A stretch of 34,030 nucleotides of DNA. Source: an uncultured Collinsella sp. Its GTDB lineage: Bacteria; Actinomycetota; Coriobacteriia; Coriobacteriales; Coriobacteriaceae. The position numbers and the translations under genes are program-made. Numbering within the stretch: the first letter of the stretch is position 1; every line of letters begins with the position of its first letter. This document shows positions 5,899 through 13,825 of the stretch, one piece after another. The notes beneath the pieces were generated by a model, which was not told the DNA's origin, searched no databases, and was given only the letters and a program-made list of their open reading frames with translations. The stretch is from the NCBI GenBank assembly GCA_900553935.1, contig USFK01000003.1:1-34030 (forward strand), written 5' to 3'.

Positions 5899-7335
5899 AT
5901 GGCAGAGACAGAAAAGAAGCGCACTCTTCGAGTCCCGCACGTGTACACCATCATTCTCGTCTTGATGGCCGTATTTGCCGTTCTGACCTGGGTCGTGCCT
6001 TCGGGTTCGTTTGAGCGCCAGGAGGTTAACGGTCGCGAGGTAACGGTCTCGGGCACCTATGAGCCTGTCGATAAGGTCTATACGGACGAGGACGGCAACG
6101 AGGTCGATCTTCGCCAAGGCATCTTCGAAGTACTTGAGGCCCCTGCGATCGGCATCCAGCAAGCGGTCGAGGTCGTTGCATTCATTATGATTGTGGGAGG
6201 TTCCTTCCAGGTCATCACGGCGACCGGAGCCATCACGAGCGGCGTCGCCCGAGTGGTGAAGAAGTTCAAGAGCAAGGACGTCCTCATCATTCCGATCCTA
6301 ATGGTGCTTTTTGCCTTGGGCGGCAGCACCTTTGGTATGGCAGAGGAGACGCTTCCGTTCTTTGCGATTCTTATGCCGATCATGATGGCCATGGGCTTCG
6401 ACTCAATTACAGCGTTCATGACGGTGTTTGTGGGTGCCCGTATCGGATACATCGCATCTACCGTCAATCCGTTCAACGTCCTGATTTCCCAGGGCATCCT
6501 CGGTATCCAGGGCAACCCCCAGCTTTGGTTGCGTACTATCGCCCTTGTCGTGCTCACTGCAGTTGCCATCGCATGGGTTGTGATGTATGCCCTCAAGGTT
6601 AAGAAGAATCCCGAGGCATCCCCAGCTTTCCACGATGATATCGAGAAGCGCAAAGAGTTTGGTGCGGACGAGAATCTCCTCGATAGCGAGTTCACCGGTA
6701 GGCAGAAAGCCGTTATGGTTATTTTCGTGCTTGGACTTGCCGCCATCATTTGGGGCCTGGTGGCCCAAGGCTGGTACATGAACGAAATCTCTGCGATTTT
6801 CTTGGCCATGGCCCTTCTTTCGGGTGTAGTTTCCGGGATGAACGAGAAGGAGATCGCGGGAGAGTTCGTTAAGGGAATTGCAGACTTCGCGTTCTCGGCC
6901 ATTGTTGTCGGTCTTGCCCGCGGAATCCTCGTAATCGCCAATGACGGTCTCATCATCGATACGATCCTCAACACGCTCGCCACAGCTCTCTCCGGAGTTC
7001 CGCCCGTTATCTTTACGAGCATCCTCTATGTCGTGGATAACCTTCTGTCGATCCTCGTTCCGAGCTCCTCGGGCATCGCTGCTCTTACGATTCCCATTTT
7101 CGGCCCGCTTGTTGAGCTGATGGGCTTAAACCCCGAGGCTGCAGTTACTGGTCTTTCCATGGGCAGCGCGGCCATGTCTCTCATTTCGCCAACAAGCGCG
7201 ATGCTCGTTGCCGGTCTTGGCGTCTGCAAGATTCCGCTTGGCCAGTGGTGGAAGGTCGCTTGGAAATTCTTCCTGGTCGTAAGCGTTATCTGCATGGCGT
7301 TCACTGCGGTTTCGGGTCTTATCCCCTTGCCGTAA
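5899..7335 (+). CDS. arcD: YfcC-family membrane transporter, probable arginine/ornithine antiporter
   Basis: A 478-residue polytopic membrane protein of the YfcC family (DcuC-related), with an N-terminal membrane segment at about residues 15-34, a 50-residue external loop and roughly eleven further hydrophobic segments. Conserved family stretches include GGSTFGMAEETLPFF, TVNPFN, and the re-entrant-like VPSSSGIAAL and SPTSAMLVAGL. The ArcD proteins of streptococci belong to this family, and the gene directly precedes deiminase, carbamoyltransferase and carbamate kinase genes, so exchange of external arginine for internal ornithine is the likely job; substrate is inferred from context. The ATG at 5899 follows AAGGAGG by four bases. 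It is first in the plus-strand operon, 41 bases before the second deiminase. Confidence 0.85.
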   Translation: MAETEKKRTLRVPHVYTIILVLMAVFAVLTWVVPSGSFERQEVNGREVTVSGTYEPVDKVYTDEDGNEVDLRQGIFEVLEAPAIGIQQAVEVVAFIMIVGGSFQVITATGAITSGVARVVKKFKSKDVLIIPILMVLFALGGSTFGMAEETLPFFAILMPIMMAMGFDSITAFMTVFVGARIGYIASTVNPFNVLISQGILGIQGNPQLWLRTIALVVLTAVAIAWVVMYALKVKKNPEASPAFHDDIEKRKEFGADENLLDSEFTGRQKAVMVIFVLGLAAIIWGLVAQGWYMNEISAIFLAMALLSGVVSGMNEKEIAGEFVKGIADFAFSAIVVGLARGILVIANDGLIIDTILNTLATALSGVPPVIFTSILYVVDNLLSILVPSSSGIAALTIPIFGPLVELMGLNPEAAVTGLSMGSAAMSLISPTSAMLVAGLGVCKIPLGQWWKVAWKFFLVVSVICMAFTAVSGLIPLP

Positions 7336-7376
7336 AAGCAAACCCCACATACAAGTTGTGAGAAAGAAGGATAGAG

Positions 7377-8621
7377 ATGAACAAAGGACTGAACGTTCAT
7401 AGCGAGATTGGCGCCCTTAAGAAGGTGTGCGTCCATCGCCCCGGTATGGATCTTGTAAACATGAAGGCGGAGGATTTCGACCGCGTCTGGATTCACGATG
7501 CGTTCTATTTGGACTATGCCCAGAAAGAGCACGATCAGTTTACCGACCTTCTTCGCGGCGCTGGCGCCGAGGTCGTCTATATGGAAGACCTGGTTGCCGA
7601 GACGTTCGATAAGGTCGAGGGTGCGCGTGCGGAGTTCATGGGAAAGTTCATGAACGAGTCGGGTATCAAGAACGCCGCTCTTCGCCAGGCGGTTGTCGAG
7701 AAGCTCGATTCCATCAAGGACAACAAGGAATTTGTCCTCACAGCTATGGGCGGACTGTATGTACGCGACCTCGAGATCCCGCATGTCGGCGGCTCTCTTG
7801 CCAGCCTGGACGGCGACGAGCTGAAGGGCGACGATATGGTCCTCTTCCCCATGCCCGCCTCGTATTTCTCCCGTGACCCCCTGGCTGTCGTGGGCAAGGG
7901 CGCTACCATGAACCGCATGTACTGGAATCAGCGCAATCGCGAGGTAATCTTCTACGAAACGGTGCTCCGCAACCATCCCGATTACGCCGGTAGCCCCATT
8001 TGGTATGACCACAACAGCGAGTGGCATATCGAGGGCGGCGATATCCTCAACATCAACGCCAAGACGCTCGCCATCGGTATTTCCGAGCGCACCCAGACTG
8101 CGGCCATCGATGAGCTCGCCAAGAATATGTTCTGGGGTTCTGATGAGGCCGAAATCGAGAACATCTATGCCATCAAGATTCCGCACGGCTATGCCTACAT
8201 GCATCTCGACACCGTTTGCACGCAGGTCGATCGTGATAAGTTCACGGTTTACCCCGGCATCTACCAGACGCTTCGTGCCTACCGCCTGACCAAGGGCGAT
8301 ACGGAGGGGGAGGTGCGTATCGAGGAACTCGAGGGCACCCTGCAGCATATCCTCGAGCTTGCGACGGGTATGGACCATATCACCATGATTGAGTGCGGTG
8401 GCGGCGATCCGATCGAGGCTTCCCGTGAGCAGTGGAACGATGGTTCCAACACTCTTGCGGTCGCACCGGGCAAGGTCTGCGTGTATGAGCGCAACGTTGT
8501 CACCAACGATGCTCTTTACAAGGCTGGCGTCGAGCTGCTCGTCGCTCCCTCCGAGGAGCTTTCTCGCGGTCGCGGCGGCCCGCGTTGCATGACCATGCCG
8601 TTCTGGCGTGAGGAAATCTAG
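7377..8621 (+). CDS. arcA: Arginine deiminase, canonical copy 2
   Basis: This 414-residue enzyme converts arginine to citrulline and ammonia, first step of the ADI pathway. The full catalytic set is visible: Asp167 (FSRD), Arg186, Glu219 (HIEGGD), Arg238, His276 and Asp278 (MHLD), Arg399 and nucleophile Cys404 in GRGGPRCMTMP near the C-terminus. The Asn that precedes FTRD by six residues in Pseudomonas ADI is Ala161 here. It is clearly homologous to, but well diverged from, copy 1 at 4371-5621; this copy retains the substrate-loop Arg and the conventional N-terminal region, so it is the likely main enzyme. AGAAGGAT upstream gives a good ribosome-binding site. It lies in the operon arcD-arcA-arcB-arcC. 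Confidence 0.95.
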   Translation: MNKGLNVHSEIGALKKVCVHRPGMDLVNMKAEDFDRVWIHDAFYLDYAQKEHDQFTDLLRGAGAEVVYMEDLVAETFDKVEGARAEFMGKFMNESGIKNAALRQAVVEKLDSIKDNKEFVLTAMGGLYVRDLEIPHVGGSLASLDGDELKGDDMVLFPMPASYFSRDPLAVVGKGATMNRMYWNQRNREVIFYETVLRNHPDYAGSPIWYDHNSEWHIEGGDILNINAKTLAIGISERTQTAAIDELAKNMFWGSDEAEIENIYAIKIPHGYAYMHLDTVCTQVDRDKFTVYPGIYQTLRAYRLTKGDTEGEVRIEELEGTLQHILELATGMDHITMIECGGGDPIEASREQWNDGSNTLAVAPGKVCVYERNVVTNDALYKAGVELLVAPSEELSRGRGGPRCMTMPFWREEI

Positions 8622-8637
8622 TCAGCGTTAGCGTATC

Positions 8638-8667
8638 TGGGCGGCGCGTGTGCGTCTGCGCCGCCCA
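8638..8667 (+). other. Intercistronic hairpin between arcA copy 2 and arcB
   Basis: TGGGCGGCGC (8638-8647) and GCGCCGCCCA (8658-8667) make a perfect 10-bp GC-rich stem in the 86-base gap. No U-run follows, so it is more likely an mRNA-stabilising or processing element setting different levels of upstream and downstream products than a terminator. Confidence 0.6.
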
Positions 8668-8707
8668 TCCCTCCTTGTGTGTTCCAACAACCGAAAGGAC
8701 TCAAATC

Positions 8708-9715
8708 ATGGCTCTTAATCTTTCTGGTCGAAGCGTTCTTACCCTGCTTGACTTTACGTCCGAGGAAATCGAGTACATGCTCGACCTCTCAAAGAACTTC
8801 AAGGATATGAAGCGCGCCGGTTATCCGCACCGCTTTCTCGAGGGCAAGAACATTGTCCTGCTGTTTGAGAAGACCTCCACGCGCACGCGCTGTGCCTTCG
8901 AGGTCGGCGGTATGGACCTGGGTATGGGCGTGACCTACCTCGACCCCGGCTCGTCGCAGATGGGCAAGAAAGAGTCCATCGAGGATACCGCCCGCGTGCT
9001 CGGTCGCATGTATGACGGTATCGAGTATCGCGGCTCCGACCAGTCGATCGTCGAGGAGCTTGCCGCCAAGGCTGGCGTTCCCGTCTGGAACGGTCTGACC
9101 AACGAGTACCATCCCACCCAGGCCCTTGCCGACATTCTTACCATGCGTGAGGAGTTTGGCGACACGCGCGGCATGAAGCTCACCTATATGGGTAAGGAGC
9201 AGGGCAACGTCAGCGACTCCCTGATGGTTATCTGCGCCAAGCTCGGCATTAACTTCTGCTCCTGCGGACCCAAGGGCGATGTCGAGGGCGCCACGCACTT
9301 CGATCCCGAGCTTCTTGAGCGCTGCCAGGAGATCGCCGCTCAGAATGGCTGCACGATCCAGCTCACTGAGGATATCGATGAGGGCGTCAAGGATGCAGAC
9401 GTGATCTATACGGACGTTTGGGTCGGTATGGGCCAGGCTGAGGAGCTGTGGAAGAGCCGAATCGATCTTCTCTCTCCCTATCGAGTAACGCCCGAGGTCA
9501 TGGCCAAGGCAAACCCCGGCGCCATCTTTATGCACTGCCTGCCGAGCTTCCACGATACGCAGACCACCATCGGCGCCGAGATTGCCGAGAAGTTCGGCGT
9601 GACCGAGATGGAGGTTTCCGACGAGGTCTTTGAGAGCGCGCAGTCTCGCGTGTTCCAGGAGGCCGAGAACCGCATGCATACCATTAAGGCCATGATGTAC
9701 GCGACGCTTCGCTAG
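8708..9715 (+). CDS. arcB: Ornithine carbamoyltransferase, catabolic
   Basis: This 335-residue enzyme, in the catabolic direction, phosphorolyses citrulline to ornithine and carbamoyl phosphate. STRTR (residues 57-61) is the carbamoyl-phosphate-binding motif, HPTQ (135-138) the second conserved site, and HCLP (276-279) the ornithine-domain signature with the catalytic Cys. The SMG loop, usually DVWxSMG, reads DVWVGMG (235-241), a Ser-to-Gly change. The ATG at 8708 follows GAAAGGA; an in-frame start at 8648 falls in the intercistronic hairpin and is not used. Its place between a deiminase and carbamate kinase, rather than in an arginine biosynthesis cluster, supports arcB over argF. The stop is 23 bases before arcC copy 2. 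Confidence 0.94.
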   Translation: MALNLSGRSVLTLLDFTSEEIEYMLDLSKNFKDMKRAGYPHRFLEGKNIVLLFEKTSTRTRCAFEVGGMDLGMGVTYLDPGSSQMGKKESIEDTARVLGRMYDGIEYRGSDQSIVEELAAKAGVPVWNGLTNEYHPTQALADILTMREEFGDTRGMKLTYMGKEQGNVSDSLMVICAKLGINFCSCGPKGDVEGATHFDPELLERCQEIAAQNGCTIQLTEDIDEGVKDADVIYTDVWVGMGQAEELWKSRIDLLSPYRVTPEVMAKANPGAIFMHCLPSFHDTQTTIGAEIAEKFGVTEMEVSDEVFESAQSRVFQEAENRMHTIKAMMYATLR

Positions 9716-9738
9716 TAGCTGGGAAGTGAACGAACACT

Positions 9739-10701
9739 ATGAGTAAACCGTACGGCAAGCCCGATCGTATTGTCGTCGCCCTCGGCGGCAACGCCCTCGG
9801 CAACAACCCCGTCGAGCAGATCCAGGCCGTGAGCAACACCGCCCACGCTCTCCTCGGCCTCATCGAGCAGGGCAACGAGATCATCATCACCCACGGCAAC
9901 GGCCCGCAGGTCGGCATGATCCAGAACGCCTTCGCCGCTGCCCACGACGCCATCGGCACCCCCGAGATGCCGCTGCCCGAGTGCGGCGCCATGTCCCAGG
10001 GCTACATCGGCTACCACCTGCAGCAGGGCATCGGCCGCGAGATGCACAAGCGCTATAAGCGTTGGCACGCCGCCACCGTCGTCACCCAGATCGAGTGCGA
10101 CCCGGACGATCCCGCGTTCAAGAACCCGACCAAGCCGATCGGCCCCTTCTACACCGAGGAGCAGGCCAAGGAGTTCATGGCCGAGGACCCCTCCAAGGTC
10201 TTCGTCGAGGATTCCGGCCGCGGCTGGCGTCGCGTCGTCGCCTCCCCCGATCCCAAGAAGATCGTCGAGGCCGACTCCATCCTCAACCTGCTCGACAACG
10301 AGTTCATCGTCATCGCCTGCGGTGGCGGCGGCATCCCCGTCGTCCGCGACTACGAGAACAAGGGCTGCTACAAGGGCGTTCCCGCCGTCATCGACAAGGA
10401 CCTGGGCGGCGAGCTGCTGGCCGAGGACTGCGACGCCGACGTCCTGTTCCTGCTGACCGCCGTCGAGCACGTCGCCATCAACTTTGGCAAGCCCAACCAG
10501 GAGGAGCTCGAGGACATCACCGCCGACGAGGCCGAGCGCCTGGCCGACGAGGGCCAGTTCGGCAAGGGTTCCATGGAGCCCAAAGTCCGCGCCGCCATCA
10601 AGTTCGCCCGCTCCCGCAAGGGCCGCACCTGCATCATCGGCGCCCTGGACAAGGCCGCCGAGACCATGGCCGGTCTCTCCGGTACCCGCATCCACGAGTA
10701 G
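9739..10701 (+). CDS. arcC: Carbamate kinase, copy 2 (operonic)
   Basis: This 320-residue protein is identical to copy 1 at 2629-3591 except Tyr for Leu at residue 5, and it catalyses the same ATP-forming step from carbamoyl phosphate. The first five codons differ at the DNA level (AGT AAA CCG TAC here against TCT AAG CCT CTT), after which the two genes are the same but for one silent base. It is last in the transporter-deiminase-carbamoyltransferase operon, starting 23 bases after arcB with a modest GGGAAG ribosome-binding site, so it completes the pathway stoichiometrically. The extreme identity points to very recent duplication or ongoing gene conversion. Confidence 0.96.
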   Translation: MSKPYGKPDRIVVALGGNALGNNPVEQIQAVSNTAHALLGLIEQGNEIIITHGNGPQVGMIQNAFAAAHDAIGTPEMPLPECGAMSQGYIGYHLQQGIGREMHKRYKRWHAATVVTQIECDPDDPAFKNPTKPIGPFYTEEQAKEFMAEDPSKVFVEDSGRGWRRVVASPDPKKIVEADSILNLLDNEFIVIACGGGGIPVVRDYENKGCYKGVPAVIDKDLGGELLAEDCDADVLFLLTAVEHVAINFGKPNQEELEDITADEAERLADEGQFGKGSMEPKVRAAIKFARSRKGRTCIIGALDKAAETMAGLSGTRIHE

Positions 10702-10802
10702 CCCCTACTCTGTTGCCTCTCCCGTGGGCGCCAGGCAAAGCGCCCACAAACTAGCCTCTCTTCATGAGTCCCGCAGTCCGCTCCGGCTGCGGGGCTTTTG
10801 CT
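9754..10802 (+). repeat. Direct repeat unit 2 (arcC body plus terminator)
   Basis: Partner of 2644-3692, same orientation. It carries the conserved hairpin at 10722-10749 and the terminator at 10769-10799. Recombination between the units would remove 7,110 bases containing the XRE gene, both deiminases, the transporter and arcB, leaving one intact arcC. Confidence 0.95.
10769..10799 (+). terminator. Terminator of the arcD-arcA-arcB-arcC operon
   Basis: CCCGCAG (10770-10776) pairs with CTGCGGG, followed by GCTTTT. It is the counterpart of the terminator at 3659-3689 with one stem base changed. Confidence 0.85.
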
Positions 10803-10809
10803 ATTCACC

Positions 10810-10963
10810 TAGTCATTGGGGACAAACCCGGCACTTGGGGACGGTCCTTTCCTGCCGGCAGCTTGGGACAGTCCTTAATAGTCATTGGGGACGTTCTTAA
10901 ACGACTAGTCAAACAAGAACGTCCCCAATGACTACTCATTTAAGTCTGTCCCCAATGACTGCA
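10810..10963. repeat. Short palindromic repeat array A (TGGGGAC/GTCCCCA family)
   Basis: At least five related elements lie between the arc terminator and the PTS regulator. TAGTCATTGGGGAC occurs at 10810-10823 and 10879-10892. A perfect 20-bp inverted repeat has arms 10879-10898 and 10915-10934 around a loop with GACTAGTC. CACTTGGGGAC with a following GTCC is near 10832-10848, and AAGTCTGTCCCCAATGACTG is near 10942-10961. Related sequence recurs at 16722-17102 and as a lone half at 3692-3704. The style is that of REP sequences mobilised by IS200-like (RAYT) transposases; no such gene is in the window. The remaining 10964-11134 holds a GTTCC/GGAAC hairpin near 11055-11073 and the upstream region of the regulator. 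Confidence 0.8.
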
Positions 10964-11134
10964 CAATGGCTGGGAAGGCGCATCCCACACCGACGCATTG
11001 CCTTCGGGCCCTTTCCCCAGGCTCTCCATAGCTCAGCTGAACTCCCCGCAACCTGTTCCGGGTTGGCGGAACGAGCGCGACGTGGAGTGTCATTCTTTAC
11101 CGCGTTAGACTAGACGCAGGGAAAGGAGGAGGAC

Positions 11135-13030
11135 ATGGATGCTCGCGTCAAGCAGCTTGTAAATATGATCGAGGACGCTCAGCCTGTCGCTGTCGCGGTA
11201 CTTGCCAAGCGTCTCGAGGTAAGCGAGCGCGCCGTGAGAAACTATATCCATCGCGCAAACGACAACCTTGCAGGGGTTGCACGCATCGTTGGCAGCAAGG
11301 GGCAGTATCGTATCGATGTTGCACGTGCAGATGAGCTTGCTCGCTTGCTAGACGGTGCGGCTCTGGCCCATCCGGGCATTCCTGATACGCGCGACGGCCG
11401 TGTGTCCTTCCTTCTTAACGACCTCCTAATGCGGTCCCAGTGGGTGACGATTGAGGAGTATGCGGATTTACTCTACGTTTCGGCGCGGACTCTGTCCAAT
11501 GACATGCGTCTGGTAGAGCAGAAACTCGCCCAATTTGACTTAGCGCTTGAAAAGCGCCCACGCTACGGAATCCGCGTTGCGGGCGGGGAGTCGCAACGGC
11601 GCCTGTGCCTGGCCTCGCTGGTGAGGCCCGTGTTGCCCGACACCGACGATGCAAAGCTCGCCGAGCACCTGCGGGCCATCGCCGCATGTGTGGACGATGC
11701 CCTGACGGCCTCGCCCGTCACGGTGAGCTCGCTGGCATCCCGCAATCTCATCATGCATCTTTACATCGCTCTTGGCCGCATCGAGCAGGGCTGCTATGTC
11801 CCAGCTGCAGAATCGGACGTTCAAAAACTGGAGGGAACGCGCGAATACGCCGCGGCTTTCCAGATTGCCGCAAACATCAAGGATGCCCTGGGCGTGAGCA
11901 TGCCCCGAGAAGAGGTTGCCTTTATCGCAATCCATTTGCTCGGCAGGGGCACGGGCGTGCCCGAGAAGGGCTCTGCCGTTATCTCGGACGAGATGTGGGA
12001 GATTGCTTCCGAGATGGTACGTGCGGTCAACGATGAGTTTAGGTTTGACTTTAGCGGCGATCTTGAACTTCGCATGAACCTTGCTCGGCATATCGGCCCT
12101 CTGGGCTATCGCCTTGAATATCACATGCATATGGATAACCCCATGCTGCCCGATATCAAGACGAGGTTTCCGTTGGCCTATTCGATGGCAGCTGGCACCT
12201 CGCAGGTACTCGAGCGTCATTTTGGCAGCCAGCCCTCTGATGAAGAGCTCGGCTACATCGCCATGGCATTTGCCCTGGCCCTCGAGCAGCAAACCGACCA
12301 GCCGCGTCGCAAGCGCATCCTGATCGTGTGCGCCTCGGGAGCGGGAAGCGCCCGTATGCTCGAGCACCAGTACCGCAAGCAGTTTGGCATGTATATCGAT
12401 TCGATTGAGACATGCGATGTCGCCCGCGTGGGAACGTTCGATTTTTCGCACATCGACTACGTGTTCACAACGGTGCCGCTCAACGTCAAGTTGCCCGTGC
12501 CCGTCCGCGAGGCCGATTTCTTCTTGGAGACGAGCGATGTCAACGCTATCCGCAAGGTGCTGAGCGACGACACTGCGCAATCGGACTCCGTAAGCTCTTT
12601 CTTTAGCCGTGCCCTGTTCTTCAACCGCGTTGAGGCGCCGTCGAAGCAGGCCGTTCTCCGATATCTCTCCGAGCGCGCCGTCGAGAGCGGCCGTGTCGAT
12701 GCCCAGTTTGCCCAAGAGGTCGCCGAGCGCGAGAGCGCGAGCGCCACCTCGTTTGGCAATGGGGTAGCCATGCCCCATGGGATGCATCCCTTGAGCGCCG
12801 AGGCCTTTGTTACCGTGGGCCTGCTCGAACATCCCATTCTTTGGGACGAATACGGCCATGAGGTCGATATCGTCTTTATGGTGTCGTTTGCCCGGTCGGG
12901 CGGCGATGAGGCGCGGATCTTGAGCTCACTGCTCGCCGAGATCTTTATGGACCGCCAGGGGGTCGAGCGCCTACGCGAGCGCCGGTCCTGGCATGAGCTG
13001 ATGGCGCTTGTGCAAGCGCATACGGCTTAA
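11135..13030 (+). CDS. PRD-containing transcriptional regulator of the PTS cassette (LicR/MtlR type)
   Basis: This 631-residue regulator has an N-terminal helix-turn-helix (about 1-60), a second one (about 85-145), two PTS regulation domains, an EIIB-like domain (about 393-480) and an EIIA-type C-terminal domain (about 495-630). It is expected to sense sugar flux through phosphorylation by HPr and PTS enzymes and to control the adjacent genes. PRD1 has both usual histidines (His208, His267). PRD2 has His319, but the second site reads YIAMAFAL, with Ala378 where His is usual. The EIIB phosphocysteine is Cys399 (CASGAGS) and the EIIA histidine is His548 (GNGVAMPHG). The ATG at 11135 follows AAAGGAGGAGG. 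It lies 119 bases before the EIIA gene, so it may have a separate promoter or be the first gene of the operon. Confidence 0.9.
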   Translation: MDARVKQLVNMIEDAQPVAVAVLAKRLEVSERAVRNYIHRANDNLAGVARIVGSKGQYRIDVARADELARLLDGAALAHPGIPDTRDGRVSFLLNDLLMRSQWVTIEEYADLLYVSARTLSNDMRLVEQKLAQFDLALEKRPRYGIRVAGGESQRRLCLASLVRPVLPDTDDAKLAEHLRAIAACVDDALTASPVTVSSLASRNLIMHLYIALGRIEQGCYVPAAESDVQKLEGTREYAAAFQIAANIKDALGVSMPREEVAFIAIHLLGRGTGVPEKGSAVISDEMWEIASEMVRAVNDEFRFDFSGDLELRMNLARHIGPLGYRLEYHMHMDNPMLPDIKTRFPLAYSMAAGTSQVLERHFGSQPSDEELGYIAMAFALALEQQTDQPRRKRILIVCASGAGSARMLEHQYRKQFGMYIDSIETCDVARVGTFDFSHIDYVFTTVPLNVKLPVPVREADFFLETSDVNAIRKVLSDDTAQSDSVSSFFSRALFFNRVEAPSKQAVLRYLSERAVESGRVDAQFAQEVAERESASATSFGNGVAMPHGMHPLSAEAFVTVGLLEHPILWDEYGHEVDIVFMVSFARSGGDEARILSSLLAEIFMDRQGVERLRERRSWHELMALVQAHTA

Positions 13031-13149
13031 GACTTCTTTTGTCGATAACCCTGTCTGTCTACCTGCAATAAACCTCGAGGATTGCGGGCGGGAGATAGGC
13101 GTTTCGAATATTCAAGTACAAACCAAACATCACGGGAGAGGAGACCGTT

Positions 13150-13476
13150 ATGGACGATCAGGGAACCGAGATGGTTTCGTTTCAGCTGGTCGCTGCAGCG
13201 GGAGAGGCACGCAGCCTTGCCTTCGAAGCCCTTGAAAAGGCAAAAGCGGGGGATTTTGACGCCGCCGCCAAACTCATGAAGCAGTCAAAGGATGCGGGAA
13301 TCAAGGCTCACCACATCCAAACGCAGCTGCTTTCGACTGAGGCAGCGGGCGAGCATCTGTCGGTGGATGTGTTGCTGGTCCATGCTCAGGACCACCTCAT
13401 GTGCTCCATGCTTGCTCAGGAGCTCGTGCAGGAGCTGATCTGCCTGTATGAGTGCACTGCAACCAAGAACGCCTAG
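13150..13476 (+). CDS. PTS lactose/cellobiose-family EIIA
   Basis: This 108-residue cytoplasmic protein accepts phosphate from HPr and passes it to EIIB. It matches the all-helical trimeric lac/cel IIA family: AHHIQTQL (53-60) and the signature VHAQDHLM, giving phosphohistidine His78 and the metal-binding Asp81 at the same numbers as in Staphylococcus LacA. Length is normal. The ATG at 13150 follows GGGAGAGGAGA. It is first of four closely packed structural genes. The 119 bases upstream contain GAATATTC near 13106 but no promoter I can define. Confidence 0.93.
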   Translation: MDDQGTEMVSFQLVAAAGEARSLAFEALEKAKAGDFDAAAKLMKQSKDAGIKAHHIQTQLLSTEAAGEHLSVDVLLVHAQDHLMCSMLAQELVQELICLYECTATKNA

Positions 13477-13522
13477 CGGCGTGCGGTGACTATCCAACCA
13501 ATCAATGCGAAGGGAATCCCTT

Positions 13523-13816
13523 ATGAAGATCCTTCTTGTTTGCGCAGCTGGTCTGTCTACAAGCATTCTGATGAAGAAACTCGAGAAATATGCGGAGCAA
13601 AACGGCATCGAGCTCGATATCGATGCGGTGGGTATCGGCGAGTATCAGGAGACGTGCGCCAATTATGACGTGCTGCTCTTGGGGCCGCAGGTGTCCTACC
13701 AGCTCAACACCGTCAAGCAGGGGAGCGGTAAGCCGACCGCGGTCATCCCCGCACAGGACTACGGCATGGGCAACGCCGCCAACGTGCTGGCACTCGCCCA
13801 GTCGCTGTTGGGTTAG
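13523..13816 (+). CDS. PTS lactose/cellobiose-family EIIB
   Basis: This 97-residue protein starts MKILLVCAAGLSTS, the phosphocysteine loop of lac/cel EIIB with Cys7 as phosphate acceptor; the GPQVSYQL block is also typical. The ATG at 13523 is preferred over an in-frame ATG at 13505 because AAGGGA lies seven bases upstream and the protein then begins directly with the first beta strand, as in relatives. It passes phosphate from EIIA to the incoming sugar at EIIC. It lies 46 bases after EIIA and 9 before EIIC. Confidence 0.94.
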   Translation: MKILLVCAAGLSTSILMKKLEKYAEQNGIELDIDAVGIGEYQETCANYDVLLLGPQVSYQLNTVKQGSGKPTAVIPAQDYGMGNAANVLALAQSLLG

Positions 13817-13825
13817 GAGGCAACC

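Noticed and set aside
2629..10701. Duplicate arcC as an assembly artefact
   Set aside because: The copies differ in the first five codons, one internal silent site and several 3' bases, and have unrelated unique flanks, so a collapsed or duplicated contig join is unlikely, though long reads would settle it.
13081..13149. Promoter between the PRD regulator and EIIA
   Set aside because: TTGCGG at about 13083 and AATATT further on are separated by about 19 bases, too weak to call without transcript data.
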